From contig VMTD01000062.1 of NCBI GenBank assembly GCA_013791785.1, positions 1 through 50,385 of the forward strand: a DNA stretch of 50,385 nucleotides. The letters run 5' to 3'. This document shows positions 1 to 11,250 of the stretch, piece by piece (positions within the stretch are counted from its first letter, which is position 1; each line of letters begins with the position of its first letter). The translations under genes and the position numbers were made by a program. Source of the DNA: Methanobacteriota archaeon (GTDB lineage: Archaea; Thermoplasmatota; Thermoplasmata; SG8-5). The notes beneath the pieces were generated by a model. That model was not told the origin of the DNA and did not search any database. It worked only from the letters and a program-made list of their open reading frames with translations.

Positions 1-60
1 AATCGTAAATCTAAAATCTACAATCGTTATTGCTTCATTTCGCTGAATACTTACTGACAC
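1..60 (-). repeat. Heptad-period interspersed repeat, copy 1 (runs off window edge)
   Basis: Read on the minus strand, this stretch starts GTAAGTATTCAGCGAA and continues through AATAACGATT into 7-nt-period units of the GATTGTA/GATTTTA type ending GATTTACGA. The same order of blocks recurs on the plus strand at 19199-19257, and the heptad part also at 15466-15515. It is non-coding and continues to the left of the window. Confidence 0.6.
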
Positions 61-138
61 CTGCACTACCCCTGTCATAACCAAAAAGGCTTTATCAATG
101 ACACCATTACCTTTGCACAGGAGAGTTAGGTGTATCCA

Positions 139-1728
139 ATGGGTGACGATGTCCAGTTGAAAAAACTGAAGTCAGCCGAACTCAAAACTCTGGCAAGAGA
201 AATCGGACTTTCACTGACCGGCAAAGAGAAGAAGAATGAGTTGGTCGAGTTGATTGTGAGCCATGTCGAAAACAGGCTCGTATCCCTCTCGCTGGATGAG
301 ATTAAAGCACTTGCTGCCAATTTGAATACACGCATATCGGAGCAATCCCAACACCCCGATTATGTTGCAGCCATCATGGCAAACCTGTCTTTGATGTCCA
401 TCAAGACCGTTTTCGGCTTGTCTTCCGCAGTTACCGAAGACAATTCATCCGTAAACGCTGAACTGGAACAGATTGGTTCTGAACTTGTGGGAGTCGAGAA
501 AGACCTTGAGAACGTGGTGCGGACCCTTGAAAATGTCCCGTCCCCCGACATGGCCGATATCTATCTTATTGACCAGAAACTGTCCGATGTTGTAAAGATG
601 AACATCGAATATTCCAAGGTGGCCAGCATGCTTGATGTCGGCCGAATTAAGTTCCTTGACAGGAAGTACATCGAAAGCATGAACATGCTCACAGAAGCCG
701 TGAAAGCTTCCGAGGATATGCTTGCCCAGTACAAGGACATCACCCAGGCATTCATCATTCTGTCGGCGGAAAAGATACTGGAGGAATGCAGGGAATCCAA
801 GAGCAACAACGAGTTTGCGGCCGATGCCCTGATAAGTGCCAAGAGAAATTTCTTCGACAGCGGCAAGGCCAGGGCAGAATCCGTGAAGCGCCTCACCGAG
901 ACATCCCAGAAGGTGTACAAGGAGGAGATAATGTTTCTGGAGGGGAGGCTGGCCAGTGTCGAACCTCTGATAAGTGCTCTGAAGGTCCAGGGCGTGGATG
1001 TTTTCAACTCGGAGCGTTACCTTCACAGGGCCAGGGAGGCATTCCTGGCCGGAGAACTCGTTTCGGTTAATTCATACATTGAGAAATCCATTAATACAGC
1101 AGAGGAATCCAAAAATCACTGGATACAGGAGATACGCAATGATATTCCCCGAGTGGAATCTATCCTCAAACAGGCATCTGAACTCGGCGCCGACATTTCC
1201 GTCGCGGAGAAACACCTGGGACAGGCCAAGGTTGCGTTCGACAATCAGGATTATTCTCTCTGTTCTGAACTGAAGAAGATTGCCGAGAGGAAAGCCATGG
1301 AGAGCCAGCATCTCCAGATCCAGAAGGCTGCAAAGCTCGAAAGGGAAAAATTGGGCGATGCCGAAAAAATACTCGCAGTGATAACGCCGCTGGTGAGGGA
1401 AGCCGAGGCTTACAGCATAAGTACGCAGGATATTTATGGCATAATCCAGGCCGCCAGAAATGCCCTCGTGAACAATGATTATGTGAATGCCCTGACATAT
1501 GCCAGGGATGCCGAGACACTCTCCAAACCCATATGGACACAGATAAAGGCATACAGGGAAAGCATCGTTGCGACGGGTGAGCCGCTACAGCAGTGCAACA
1601 CATGCAATTCCATGGGGATAAAGGTCTTCCCCAACAACAAGGCCGTCTGCATCAGCTGCGGCATGGTCTATGACATCCAGGTCAAGGCCCCCGACCAGAA
1701 AAAAGCCGGCTGGTTCAAGAAAAAATGA
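139..1728 (+). CDS. SAP-like / helical-repeat protein with C-terminal zinc ribbon
   Basis: The N-terminal 35-40 residues resemble a SAP-type helix-extended-helix motif (LKSAELKTLAREIGLSLTG). The middle is all-helical, with roughly 60-70-residue repeats of the form G-x-D-[IV]-x-x-AE-x-x-L-x-x-A-[KR], the same repeat type as in the 1577-residue protein at 21036-25769. The C terminus carries two CxxC pairs (CNTC and CISC, about 16 residues apart) typical of a zinc ribbon. No enzyme motif is visible, so a scaffold or nucleic-acid/protein-binding role is inference. The ATG at 139 has AGGTG six bases upstream. An in-frame GTG at 130 preceded by GGAG is an alternative that adds three residues. A weak TATA-like TTTATCAA lies at about 91-98. 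The stop codon sits inside a perfect inverted repeat (1720-1742). Confidence 0.8.
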   Translation: MGDDVQLKKLKSAELKTLAREIGLSLTGKEKKNELVELIVSHVENRLVSLSLDEIKALAANLNTRISEQSQHPDYVAAIMANLSLMSIKTVFGLSSAVTEDNSSVNAELEQIGSELVGVEKDLENVVRTLENVPSPDMADIYLIDQKLSDVVKMNIEYSKVASMLDVGRIKFLDRKYIESMNMLTEAVKASEDMLAQYKDITQAFIILSAEKILEECRESKSNNEFAADALISAKRNFFDSGKARAESVKRLTETSQKVYKEEIMFLEGRLASVEPLISALKVQGVDVFNSERYLHRAREAFLAGELVSVNSYIEKSINTAEESKNHWIQEIRNDIPRVESILKQASELGADISVAEKHLGQAKVAFDNQDYSLCSELKKIAERKAMESQHLQIQKAAKLEREKLGDAEKILAVITPLVREAEAYSISTQDIYGIIQAARNALVNNDYVNALTYARDAETLSKPIWTQIKAYRESIVATGEPLQQCNTCNSMGIKVFPNNKAVCISCGMVYDIQVKAPDQKKAGWFKKK

Positions 1729-1742
1729 TGTCATCATTTTTT
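1720..1742 (+). terminator. Stop-codon-overlapping hairpin with T-run
   Basis: AAAAAATGATG (1720-1730) is perfectly complementary to CATCATTTTTT (1732-1742). The TGA stop of the upstream gene (1726-1728) lies in the 5' arm and the 3' arm ends in six T, as in an intrinsic or U-rich terminator. Confidence 0.55.
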
Positions 1743-1794
1743 GCAGAGCATTTTATCATCAACATGCCCACTCAGCATTCTGTAACAAATTTAG

Positions 1795-2027
1795 TGATAA
1801 AGGCCAAGAACCCTCAGGAGTTTACGCCTGAGATGAATTGGCCATTTACACGGATATAAACAAAAAAATAGACCGCCGTGCTCATATGCATGACCTGCCA
1901 TGCATCGTGTACATATATCAACATCTGAAATCAAAGCTAATCGGCTTTGATAATCAGGTGCATGGCCCCTAGGTAAACTTCCAGCCCTGGCAACAAACGC
2001 CAGCCACTTTAGGGGCTGGTAGTTTAC
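1795..2027 (+). mobile_element. Structured IS200/IS605-like non-autonomous element, copy A
   Basis: A 233-bp copy of the main repeat family. It begins TGATAAAGG directly after TTTAG and ends GTAGTTTAC. Visible stems are an outer stem GGCCAA/TTGGCC, an inner hairpin CTCAGG/CCTGAG flanked by GAACC and ATGAA, an enclosing stem GCCGTGC/GCATGGC, a hairpin ATCAAAGC/GCTTTGAT, and a terminal hairpin GTAAAC..CCAGCCC/GGGGCTGG..GTTTAC. There is no transposase gene. It fills most of the 407-bp gap between the zinc-ribbon gene and nifJ; apart from two terminator-like hairpins I see nothing else in that gap. Confidence 0.7.
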
Positions 2028-2113
2028 GGTGGATGTCAAATATTCTGCCAGCATCCTGCATATCAATCTTGATATTGTCCAATTGCTCATATCCGTTTCA
2101 TCCAGAGAAAGGA

Positions 2114-2135
2114 TAAGCCCGGGGAACTGCCGGGC

Positions 2136-2138
<3 letters not shown>
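2114..2138 (-). terminator. Stop-codon-overlapping hairpin of nifJ
   Basis: TAAGCCCGG and CCGGGCTTA form a perfect 9-bp stem with a 7-nt loop. On the minus strand the TAA stop codon of nifJ is exactly the first three bases of the 5' arm. The following sequence is only moderately pyrimidine-rich. Confidence 0.55.
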
Positions 2139-5699
<3,561 letters not shown>

Positions 5700-5703
5700 T
5701 TAC

Positions 5704-5720
5704 GAGGTTATTATTACCTC
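5704..5720. promoter_or_regulatory. Near-palindrome in nifJ leader (candidate operator)
   Basis: GAGGTTATTATTACCTC is symmetric apart from the central bases, and lies 23-39 bases upstream of the nifJ ATG, close to where transcription would begin from a TATA-like GTTTAATA further upstream (about 5740-5748, minus strand). It could be a repressor site or a leader hairpin; no regulator is identified. Confidence 0.35.
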
Positions 5721-5794
5721 ACGAGTCCCGATTGGCTACTCTGTATTAAACCTTACCAAATAGAGTAAAATCTTGAATATGAATCTGCCGCAAA

Positions 5795-5806
5795 AGTATA
5801 TATATG
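5795..5806 (+). promoter_or_regulatory. TATA box for glmU-glmS
   Basis: AGTATATATATGG lies about 35-40 bases before the ATG at 5838, which places the expected start of transcription near 5825, just before the GGTGA ribosome-binding site at 5828-5832. Confidence 0.55.
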
Positions 5807-5837
5807 GCACGGTTTGTAAGGCCATTTGGTGAACTCA

Positions 5838-7037
5838 ATGAAAGCAGTGATACTTGCCGCAGGGGAAGGCACCCGTCTCCGTCCTTTCACTAACTCCGAA
5901 CCCAAGCCAATGATACCGATTGCCAACAGGCCGATTCTGGAATATGCCATCGACGCGCTTGCGAAGAACGGCATAACAGACATAACCATGATCGTCGGGT
6001 ACAAGAAAGAACGCATAATGAGCCATTTCGAGGACGGTGCCGATTGGAAAGTGAATCTCAATTACATCGACCAGAAAAAGAGAGTGGCCCAGGCAGGTAC
6101 TGCTTATGCGCTTTCAATGGCCAAATCCGATGTCAAAGGTGATTTTCTGCTTCTTCCCGGGGACAATATCATCAGCCCCAGCCTCATCGGCGAGCTTCTG
6201 AAAAAGAAGGGAAAGTACCGAATTGTGGTAACGGAGAGCGAAACCCCGTCCAAGTACGGCGTGGTGGAACTTTCAGGTGACACGGTGAAGAACATCGTGG
6301 AGAAACCGGAGCAGCATATGGGCAACCTTATCAGCACCGGAATTTACAAATTCAACGACGAGATATTCGATTCAATTGCCAGGGTTATGAAAACCGGCAG
6401 CTACGGTCTCACCAGCGTCATACAGAGCATCCTGCCGACCACCAAGGTTACCGCTGTCAAGACCTCCAAGGTCTGGAGCGATGTTGTTTATCCCTGGGAC
6501 ATACTTACAATGAACGCGGTGGCCCTGAGAAAGTGCGCTGCGAGTACTTCCGGAAAGATTGACAAGGGCGTCATTCTCAAGGGTCCGGTGTCCATCGGTG
6601 AGGGAACGGTCATACGCTCCGGAACCCACATAATGGGCCCGGTGGTAATAGGCGCCGGTTGCGAGATCGGTCCGTCCGTATGCATCTATCCCTCGACCAG
6701 CATCGGAAATAACGTGAGAATCGGCCCTTTCACAGTCCTGGAGAACAGCGTTCTCATGAACGATGTCCAGCTTAGTTCCGGCTCGTATGTTTCCCATTCC
6801 GTGATAGGCGAGGGCGTCGAGTTGGACCCCCAGTTCTGCGCCGTGGAATCCGATACCCATGTCCAGTTGGACGATGAATTCAGAAAGGTTGGGCGCCTGG
6901 GCGTTCTCATAGGAGAAAGAACAGTGATAGGCAGCCAGGTATCGGTTAAGCCCGGTTCCATAATCGGTTCCGATTGCAAAATCGCTCATCATTCCACAAT
7001 AAGCGGCAATATTGAAGATAATACAAGAGTAATGTAG
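5838..7037 (+). CDS. GlmU-type bifunctional sugar-1-phosphate nucleotidyltransferase/acetyltransferase
   Basis: The N-terminal Rossmann-like nucleotidyltransferase starts with the signature MKAVILAAGEGTRLRPFT and the conserved lysine in EPKPM. The C-terminal half (about residues 235-399) is a left-handed beta-helix of hexapeptide repeats (IGEGTVIRSG, IGAGCEIGPS, IGNNVRIGPF), as in archaeal enzymes that uridylylate and acetylate GlcN-1-P or thymidylylate Glc-1-P. Exact sugar and nucleotide cannot be read from sequence. It sits 9 bp ahead of glmS, so both steps toward UDP-GlcNAc are probably co-transcribed. The ATG at 5838 has GGTGA five bases upstream and gives the canonical N terminus; in-frame upstream TTG/GTG codons are unlikely starts. 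Confidence 0.9.
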   Translation: MKAVILAAGEGTRLRPFTNSEPKPMIPIANRPILEYAIDALAKNGITDITMIVGYKKERIMSHFEDGADWKVNLNYIDQKKRVAQAGTAYALSMAKSDVKGDFLLLPGDNIISPSLIGELLKKKGKYRIVVTESETPSKYGVVELSGDTVKNIVEKPEQHMGNLISTGIYKFNDEIFDSIARVMKTGSYGLTSVIQSILPTTKVTAVKTSKVWSDVVYPWDILTMNAVALRKCAASTSGKIDKGVILKGPVSIGEGTVIRSGTHIMGPVVIGAGCEIGPSVCIYPSTSIGNNVRIGPFTVLENSVLMNDVQLSSGSYVSHSVIGEGVELDPQFCAVESDTHVQLDDEFRKVGRLGVLIGERTVIGSQVSVKPGSIIGSDCKIAHHSTISGNIEDNTRVM

Positions 7038-7046
7038 GTATATTTC

Positions 7047-8837
7047 ATGTGCGGCATAATTGGATATACTGGCAACAGGCAGGCCAGAGATGTGATTCTC
7101 TCAGGTTTGAAGCGCCTGGAGTACCGCGGGTACGATTCCGCGGGCATTGCCATCGGTAACGGTTCCCTGAATGTGATTAAAGACAAGGGCGACATTGACC
7201 ATCTTATTTCTGTTCTGCCGGTCATGCGCGGGAAATTCGGCATCGGCCACACCCGCTGGGCGACTCACGGGCCGCCCATAAAGAATAACTCCCACCCCAT
7301 GACGGATTGCAAGGGCCAGATCGCTCTGGTTCACAATGGAATAATCGAGAATAATATCACTCTCAGGGAAGAACTCATGAAGAGAGGCCACGTGTTCCGC
7401 TCGGAAACAGATACGGAAGTCGCAGTCCATCTGCTCGAAGAGTTTTATGACGGCGACCTGGAAGCCGCAATGAGAAAAACCATCAAGGAACTCAAGGGCA
7501 GCTTCGCTCTGGTTGCCATCCATAATGGGGAGAACGGCAAGATTGTCGGTGCCAGAAACATCAGCCCTCTGGTGGTCGGCGTCGGCAAACGCGAGAATTT
7601 TCTCGCATCTGATGTACCGGCAATACTGGAATACACTGACAGGATGATATATCTCCTTGACGGCGAGGTAGTTACGCTGACAAAGGACCGCGTCCGGATA
7701 ACGAATTTCGAGGGGAAGGAAATTAAACGTTCGTGGCAGAAGGTCGATATGACCCTGGAAGGCGCTGAGAAGGGCGGTTATGACCATTTCATGCTCAAGG
7801 AGATATTCGAGCAGCCCAAGGTAATCCAGGACACGATAATAGGCGCGAACCTCAATGCCGAGAGCGGGTATTCTATCGACCTGACTCCGGATACCATCAA
7901 GATAATCGCCTGCGGAACCTCCTACCACGCCGGATACGTGGGGAAATATATGCTGGAGGAACTCACCCACACACCCACCACCGTGGAACTGGCATCCGAG
8001 TACCGCTTCTCATCGGATACGCATTCCGAGCCCCTGGTCATAGGCATCAGTCAGAGCGGCGAGACTACCGATACTCTCTCCGCAATAAAAACCGCGCAGA
8101 AGCGCGGCCTGGACACCCTGGGCATCGTGAACATCGTGGGCAGTACTATGACAAGGGAAGCGGACTCCGTGCTCTACACCCGCGCCGGCCTGGAGGTCGG
8201 CGTTGCCGCAACCAAGACATACATCACGCAGCTTGTGGCGCTTCTCACCCTGTCCATAAAGATGGGCGTTGCCAAGGAGACTCTCGGAATAGACGATGCC
8301 AGACATCTGACAAAGGAACTGAGGAAACTGCCCAAGAACGTCCGTTCCGTCCTGGACCAGTCCGACGCGATATACGAATTGGCTCAGAAAATTTCTGGAG
8401 CCAAGAGCATGTTCTTCCTGGGAAGAAACATAAACTTCCCTGTGGCCCTTGAAGGCGCCCTGAAGATGAAGGAAATATCCTACATTCATGCGGAAGGTTA
8501 CCCCGGCGGGGAACTGAAACACGGGCCGCTGGCCCTTGTCACAGAGAAAACCCCCGTAATCGCCATAGCCGTGAAGGACCAGACCTACGAGAAGATGCTG
8601 GGCAATATCGGCGAGGTCAGCGCCAGGGGCGCAACAGTCATTGCCATCGGAACCGAGGGCGACAGGGAACTGGACAAGTACGCGGATTATGTATTTTACA
8701 TCCCGGATGTCCCGCCGCTGTTCACCCCGATTTTAACGTCCGTTGTCATGCAATTGCTGGCTTATCACACTGCCAATATATTGGGGTGCGAGATTGATAA
8801 GCCGAGGCACCTGGCGAAAAGCGTTACGGTTGAATAG
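7047..8837 (+). CDS. glmS: Glutamine--fructose-6-phosphate aminotransferase (isomerizing)
   Basis: Makes glucosamine-6-phosphate from fructose-6-phosphate and glutamine. The N-terminal Ntn-hydrolase glutaminase domain begins MCGIIGY, giving the catalytic Cys as residue 2 after Met removal, followed by RLEYRGYDSAG and HTRWATHG. The C-terminal part has two SIS sugar-isomerase domains (SQSGETTDT, GRNINFPVALEGALKMKE, GELKHGP) and ends with the typical KPRHLAKSVTVE. The 596 residues match the family. It follows the GlmU-type gene by 9 bp, consistent with a two-gene operon feeding amino-sugar and surface glycan synthesis. Its TAG stop is built into a perfect 9-bp hairpin. Confidence 0.97.
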   Translation: MCGIIGYTGNRQARDVILSGLKRLEYRGYDSAGIAIGNGSLNVIKDKGDIDHLISVLPVMRGKFGIGHTRWATHGPPIKNNSHPMTDCKGQIALVHNGIIENNITLREELMKRGHVFRSETDTEVAVHLLEEFYDGDLEAAMRKTIKELKGSFALVAIHNGENGKIVGARNISPLVVGVGKRENFLASDVPAILEYTDRMIYLLDGEVVTLTKDRVRITNFEGKEIKRSWQKVDMTLEGAEKGGYDHFMLKEIFEQPKVIQDTIIGANLNAESGYSIDLTPDTIKIIACGTSYHAGYVGKYMLEELTHTPTTVELASEYRFSSDTHSEPLVIGISQSGETTDTLSAIKTAQKRGLDTLGIVNIVGSTMTREADSVLYTRAGLEVGVAATKTYITQLVALLTLSIKMGVAKETLGIDDARHLTKELRKLPKNVRSVLDQSDAIYELAQKISGAKSMFFLGRNINFPVALEGALKMKEISYIHAEGYPGGELKHGPLALVTEKTPVIAIAVKDQTYEKMLGNIGEVSARGATVIAIGTEGDRELDKYADYVFYIPDVPPLFTPILTSVVMQLLAYHTANILGCEIDKPRHLAKSVTVE

Positions 8838-8860
8838 GGGAGAATGGATACTCTCCCCTA
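8835..8860 (+). terminator. Stop-codon-overlapping hairpin of glmS
   Basis: TAGGGGAGA (8835-8843) pairs perfectly with TCTCCCCTA (8852-8860) around a loop of 8 bases. The TAG stop codon is the first three bases of the 5' arm, the same design as at the end of nifJ. No T-run follows. Confidence 0.5.
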
Positions 8861-8929
8861 ATCTGTATCGCAACGCGAATCTACAAAGAAAAGCATCCTG
8901 TACAAGATCCGCGTAATGGGTTTCGCCCG

Positions 8930-9080
8930 GCATGCGAGGGCCGGGCAAGTACCCGGCACCCCGCCCTTACAGGCGAGGTTTGGCAATATACAGAAGCTTT
9001 GTATCACCCAGAATGCTGGTACATTGGAACCCCGGGCTCACACCCGGGGCATGTTGAAGCCTTAATGCCGGGTTTCCAAA
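8930..9080. other. Tandem GC-rich hairpins between convergent genes
   Basis: The gap between glmS and the convergent methyltransferase contains GCCGGG/CCCGGC (8940-8945/8952-8957), CGCC/GGCG with a CTTACA-type loop just after it, and CCCCGGG/CCCGGGG (9030-9036/9043-9049). The last is preceded by GGAA and followed by CATGTTGAA, recalling the GAACC-hairpin-GATGAA block of the mobile repeats elsewhere in this window. It may be a decayed IS605-like end or a bidirectional termination region. Confidence 0.35.
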
Positions 9081-9088
9081 ATGTAAAA

Positions 9089-9112
9089 CGCCATCATTTC
9101 ATGAGGATGGCG
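9089..9112 (-). terminator. Stop-codon-overlapping hairpin of the Trm9-like gene
   Basis: CGCCATC (9089-9095) and GATGGCG (9106-9112) are perfect complements. On the minus strand the 5' arm is coding and the TGA stop (9094-9096) runs into the 3' arm. Confidence 0.45.
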
Positions 9113-9756
9113 TAATGGTTCTCAGCAGAATAGAACCTTTCTTCGACCTCAAATTCCGATTCTGCCAGCAGCTTATCGAATTCCTTTTCAGAAAATAAAT
9201 GGTAGTAGCGCTTGAAAACCCTTCCGTCGGGCAGCTTCCAATCCAGCAACATATCGCCGGGCACCCAGTCATGCTGAAATTCTATCTTCGCCTGGGCCAT
9301 GTTGTCCTTGAACTTGGGTTGTTCCGCCGCCCAGACCCCCACAAGGAGGAATCCTCCCGGAAGAAGGCACCGGTGGGCCTCGTTAAGCGCCATTAACCGT
9401 TCCTCGGGTTCGGGGATGTGGTGGATTGTCGCGACCATTATCGCACCGTGAGCGATTCCGGATTTGAAAGGCAATTCTGTGACATCCCCCCGGACCACCG
9501 ATGCCGCGCTCGAGGACCGGCGCCTGACCACCTCCAGCTGTTTGTGGGATATGTCCAGGCCGATAACTTTTATGCCTTTCTCCTCAAGGAACCTTAGGTC
9601 CCTGCCGTTGCCGCATCCCAGGTCCAGCACCAGCTGTCCGGTAGAAAATCGTTCCGCGAATTTCACGGTGTCTGGCCAGGGCTTGTACCTGGTCTCGTCA
9701 AAATCATCTGCGATGGCATCGTACGTTCGGATGACGGAGGATTTGTCCTTCCTCAT
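9094..9756 (-). CDS. Class I SAM-dependent methyltransferase, Trm9/ALKBH8-like
   Basis: A 220-residue Rossmann methyltransferase with SAM motif I LDLGCGNG at residues 44-51, the acidic post-I residue in VIGLDIS, and motif post-II PFKSGIAHGAIMVATIHHI. The N-terminal segment YDAIADDFDETRYKPWP closely resembles the signature of the Trm9 family, which modifies the wobble uridine of tRNA with help from Trm112. Tyrosine/histidine-rich motifs (TIHHIPEPEER) also fit. No Trm112 partner is visible here, so the tRNA role is inferred from family resemblance. The ATG at 9756 follows GGGAG by four bases; an upstream in-frame ATG lacks such a site. Confidence 0.8.
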   Translation of the reverse strand: MRKDKSSVIRTYDAIADDFDETRYKPWPDTVKFAERFSTGQLVLDLGCGNGRDLRFLEEKGIKVIGLDISHKQLEVVRRRSSSAASVVRGDVTELPFKSGIAHGAIMVATIHHIPEPEERLMALNEAHRCLLPGGFLLVGVWAAEQPKFKDNMAQAKIEFQHDWVPGDMLLDWKLPDGRVFKRYYHLFSEKEFDKLLAESEFEVEERFYSAENHYAILMK

Positions 9757-10137
9757 TTGACTCCCTTTCTGCAGGTATTGTGTTGACTCACCAATCCACC
9801 ATCCAAACCGTATCCGCTGGCACATATATGATTTTTTGGTAGGAATTGTTATTATGCCGATAAGCTATATCTTCAAATATCTGGATATTGGCAGCAACTT
9901 GACAATGTAATTGGACATATCGCAAATGCAATCGCTTGAATGACTCTTTCTACAACCCCAGATACTTCCTTTGTGGCCTCTGGACAACCACATTCTATAA
10001 TCGAAGACATTTTTATCTCCGAGTTTCCGAGGGATAAAAATAGCGAGATTGGGAGGCCACATATATTCAATCAGGCAGACAAAAAAAACAAATAATAATA
10101 TTTACTGCATAAATGCCGAGAACGCTCAGTCCTTTAG

Positions 10138-10361
10138 TGATAAAGGTCAAGACCCATCTGGCTTTCAAGTCAGAGATGAATTGGCCATTTACACGGATAT
10201 AAACAAAAAAATAGACCGCCATGCATCGTACATATATCAACATCTGAAATCAAAGCTAATCGGCTTTGATAATCAGGTGCATGGCCCCTAGGTAAACTTC
10301 CAGCCCTGGCAACAAACGCCAGCCACTTTAGGGGCTGGTAGTTTACGGGCTGGTAGTTTAC
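10138..10361 (+). mobile_element. Structured IS200/IS605-like non-autonomous element, copy B
   Basis: A 224-bp copy starting TGATAAAGG after CTTTAG and ending GTAGTTTAC. Compared with copies A and D it lacks about 20 bases in the TGCATG/CATGCA hairpin region, and its right end carries a 15-bp tandem duplication of GGGCTGGTAGTTTAC (ends at 10346 and 10361). The outer stem GGTCAA/TTGGCC keeps pairing through one G-T pair. Confidence 0.7.
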
Positions 10362-10372
10362 GGGGCGTAGCC

Positions 10373-10431
10373 AAAAACCTTAAAATGAGGCTGAGGTTGG
10401 CCATTGTTCAAAGTCGATTTTTAAGGTTTTT
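10373..10431. repeat. 13-bp perfect inverted repeat
   Basis: AAAAACCTTAAAA (10373-10385) is the exact complement of TTTTAAGGTTTTT (10419-10431), with 33 bases between. It lies between mobile-repeat copy B and the acylphosphatase promoter and could be a hairpin or a remnant of another small element. Confidence 0.5.
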
Positions 10432-10467
10432 CTGGTAGCTGGGAAAGGTGAATCGGTCATCGTCATC

Positions 10468-10477
10468 TTTATATATA
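10468..10477 (+). promoter_or_regulatory. TATA box for acylphosphatase-fusion gene
   Basis: TTTATATATA is centred about 30 bases before the ATG at 10503, so transcription should start within a few bases of the start codon. The mRNA would be nearly leaderless, in keeping with the absence of a ribosome-binding site. Confidence 0.55.
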
Positions 10478-10502
10478 AGTCGATTGATAAGTGATTGGTA
10501 AT

Positions 10503-11207
10503 ATGGCGAAAAAGCGAGTGAACCTTCGTGCAAAAGGCGAAGTCCAGAAGGTAGGATATAGAGATTTCACACAGAATGTTGCCAGAAAACTCGGCATTGT
10601 TGGTTATGTAGGGAACATGAGAGATGGCACGGTACTGATAGTTTGTGAGGGCGAAGAATCATCCATTGAGGAGTTCATAAAAACCATAAAGGTGAAGAAA
10701 GATTTCATTGATGTAGAGGATGTTAACATTGTAGAAACTTTAGATCCCACAGGTGAATTCGAATTTTTTGACATCAAATATGGCAGTACGGAGGAAGAAC
10801 TGGGAGATAGAATGGGTGCTGGGATTCTGTATATGGCTGCAACTAGAGACGAGGTTAAGCAAGTAGGGAAAAAGGTTGAGTGCGTAAAAGACGAAGTAAA
10901 AGCATCTCGCCAGGATATAAAAGAAGTCGGCCAGAAAGTTGAGGGTGTTAGCTCGGATATTAGAGCCATGCACACAGACCTAAAGGAAGGATTTGCGGAG
11001 ACCAAAGAGGGATTGGGTCGGGTCGATGCCTCGATTTCATCAATGCACACCGATATGAACGTACGATTTGATACTCTTGATGAAAAATACGGTGCAATCA
11101 GCCAACAGATGAATGTTCTCACTACAGAACTTCAAAAGTCCACAAATTCTCTAGTTTCTCTTACCGAGAAGATTGGTGCACTTATAGACGAAAAATTATC
11201 AAAATAG
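10503..11207 (+). CDS. Acylphosphatase domain fused to a coiled coil
   Basis: Residues 1-90 form an acylphosphatase domain: the loop GEVQKVGYRDF contains the phosphate-binding Arg20, and VGNMRDG supplies the catalytic Asn38, so both key residues are present. Acylphosphatases hydrolyse acyl-phosphates such as carbamoyl- or acetyl-phosphate and are normally about 90 residues. Here a further 130 or so residues form a long, charged, heptad/11-mer-like helix with two near repeats (IRAMHTDLKEGF and ISSMHTDMNVRF), predicted to oligomerise. No membrane segment is seen. The gene stands alone, flanked on both sides by copies of the mobile repeat. The ATG at 10503 was chosen because of the TATA spacing and because it gives the standard acylphosphatase N terminus. 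Confidence 0.8.
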   Translation: MAKKRVNLRAKGEVQKVGYRDFTQNVARKLGIVGYVGNMRDGTVLIVCEGEESSIEEFIKTIKVKKDFIDVEDVNIVETLDPTGEFEFFDIKYGSTEEELGDRMGAGILYMAATRDEVKQVGKKVECVKDEVKASRQDIKEVGQKVEGVSSDIRAMHTDLKEGFAETKEGLGRVDASISSMHTDMNVRFDTLDEKYGAISQQMNVLTTELQKSTNSLVSLTEKIGALIDEKLSK

Positions 11208-11250
11208 TTTAGGAATTACAATAGATTTGAACCTAACGTGATAGACCGCT

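Larger units (their letters stand above)
9757..10502. other. Non-coding gap with mobile repeat and inverted repeat
   Basis: About 750 bp without a convincing gene. It holds the divergent methyltransferase promoter (TATA-like CATATATG near 9825-9833 on the minus strand), mobile-repeat copy B (10138-10361), an inverted repeat (10373-10431) and the acylphosphatase-gene promoter. In 9840-10137 I see only AT-rich sequence and short unsupported reading frames. Confidence 0.5.

Noticed and set aside
1791-2090. Minus-strand reading frame reading through mobile-repeat copy A; similar frames at 30492-30740 (-) and 10049-10291 (+)
   Set aside because: They recur only because the repeat recurs, have no ribosome-binding site, change ends with the flanks, and are explained better by the conserved fold.
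9873-10070. Small minus-strand frames in the gap before copy B
   Set aside because: No ribosome-binding site, no recognisable domain, and two overlapping frames with equal claim; nothing favours either.
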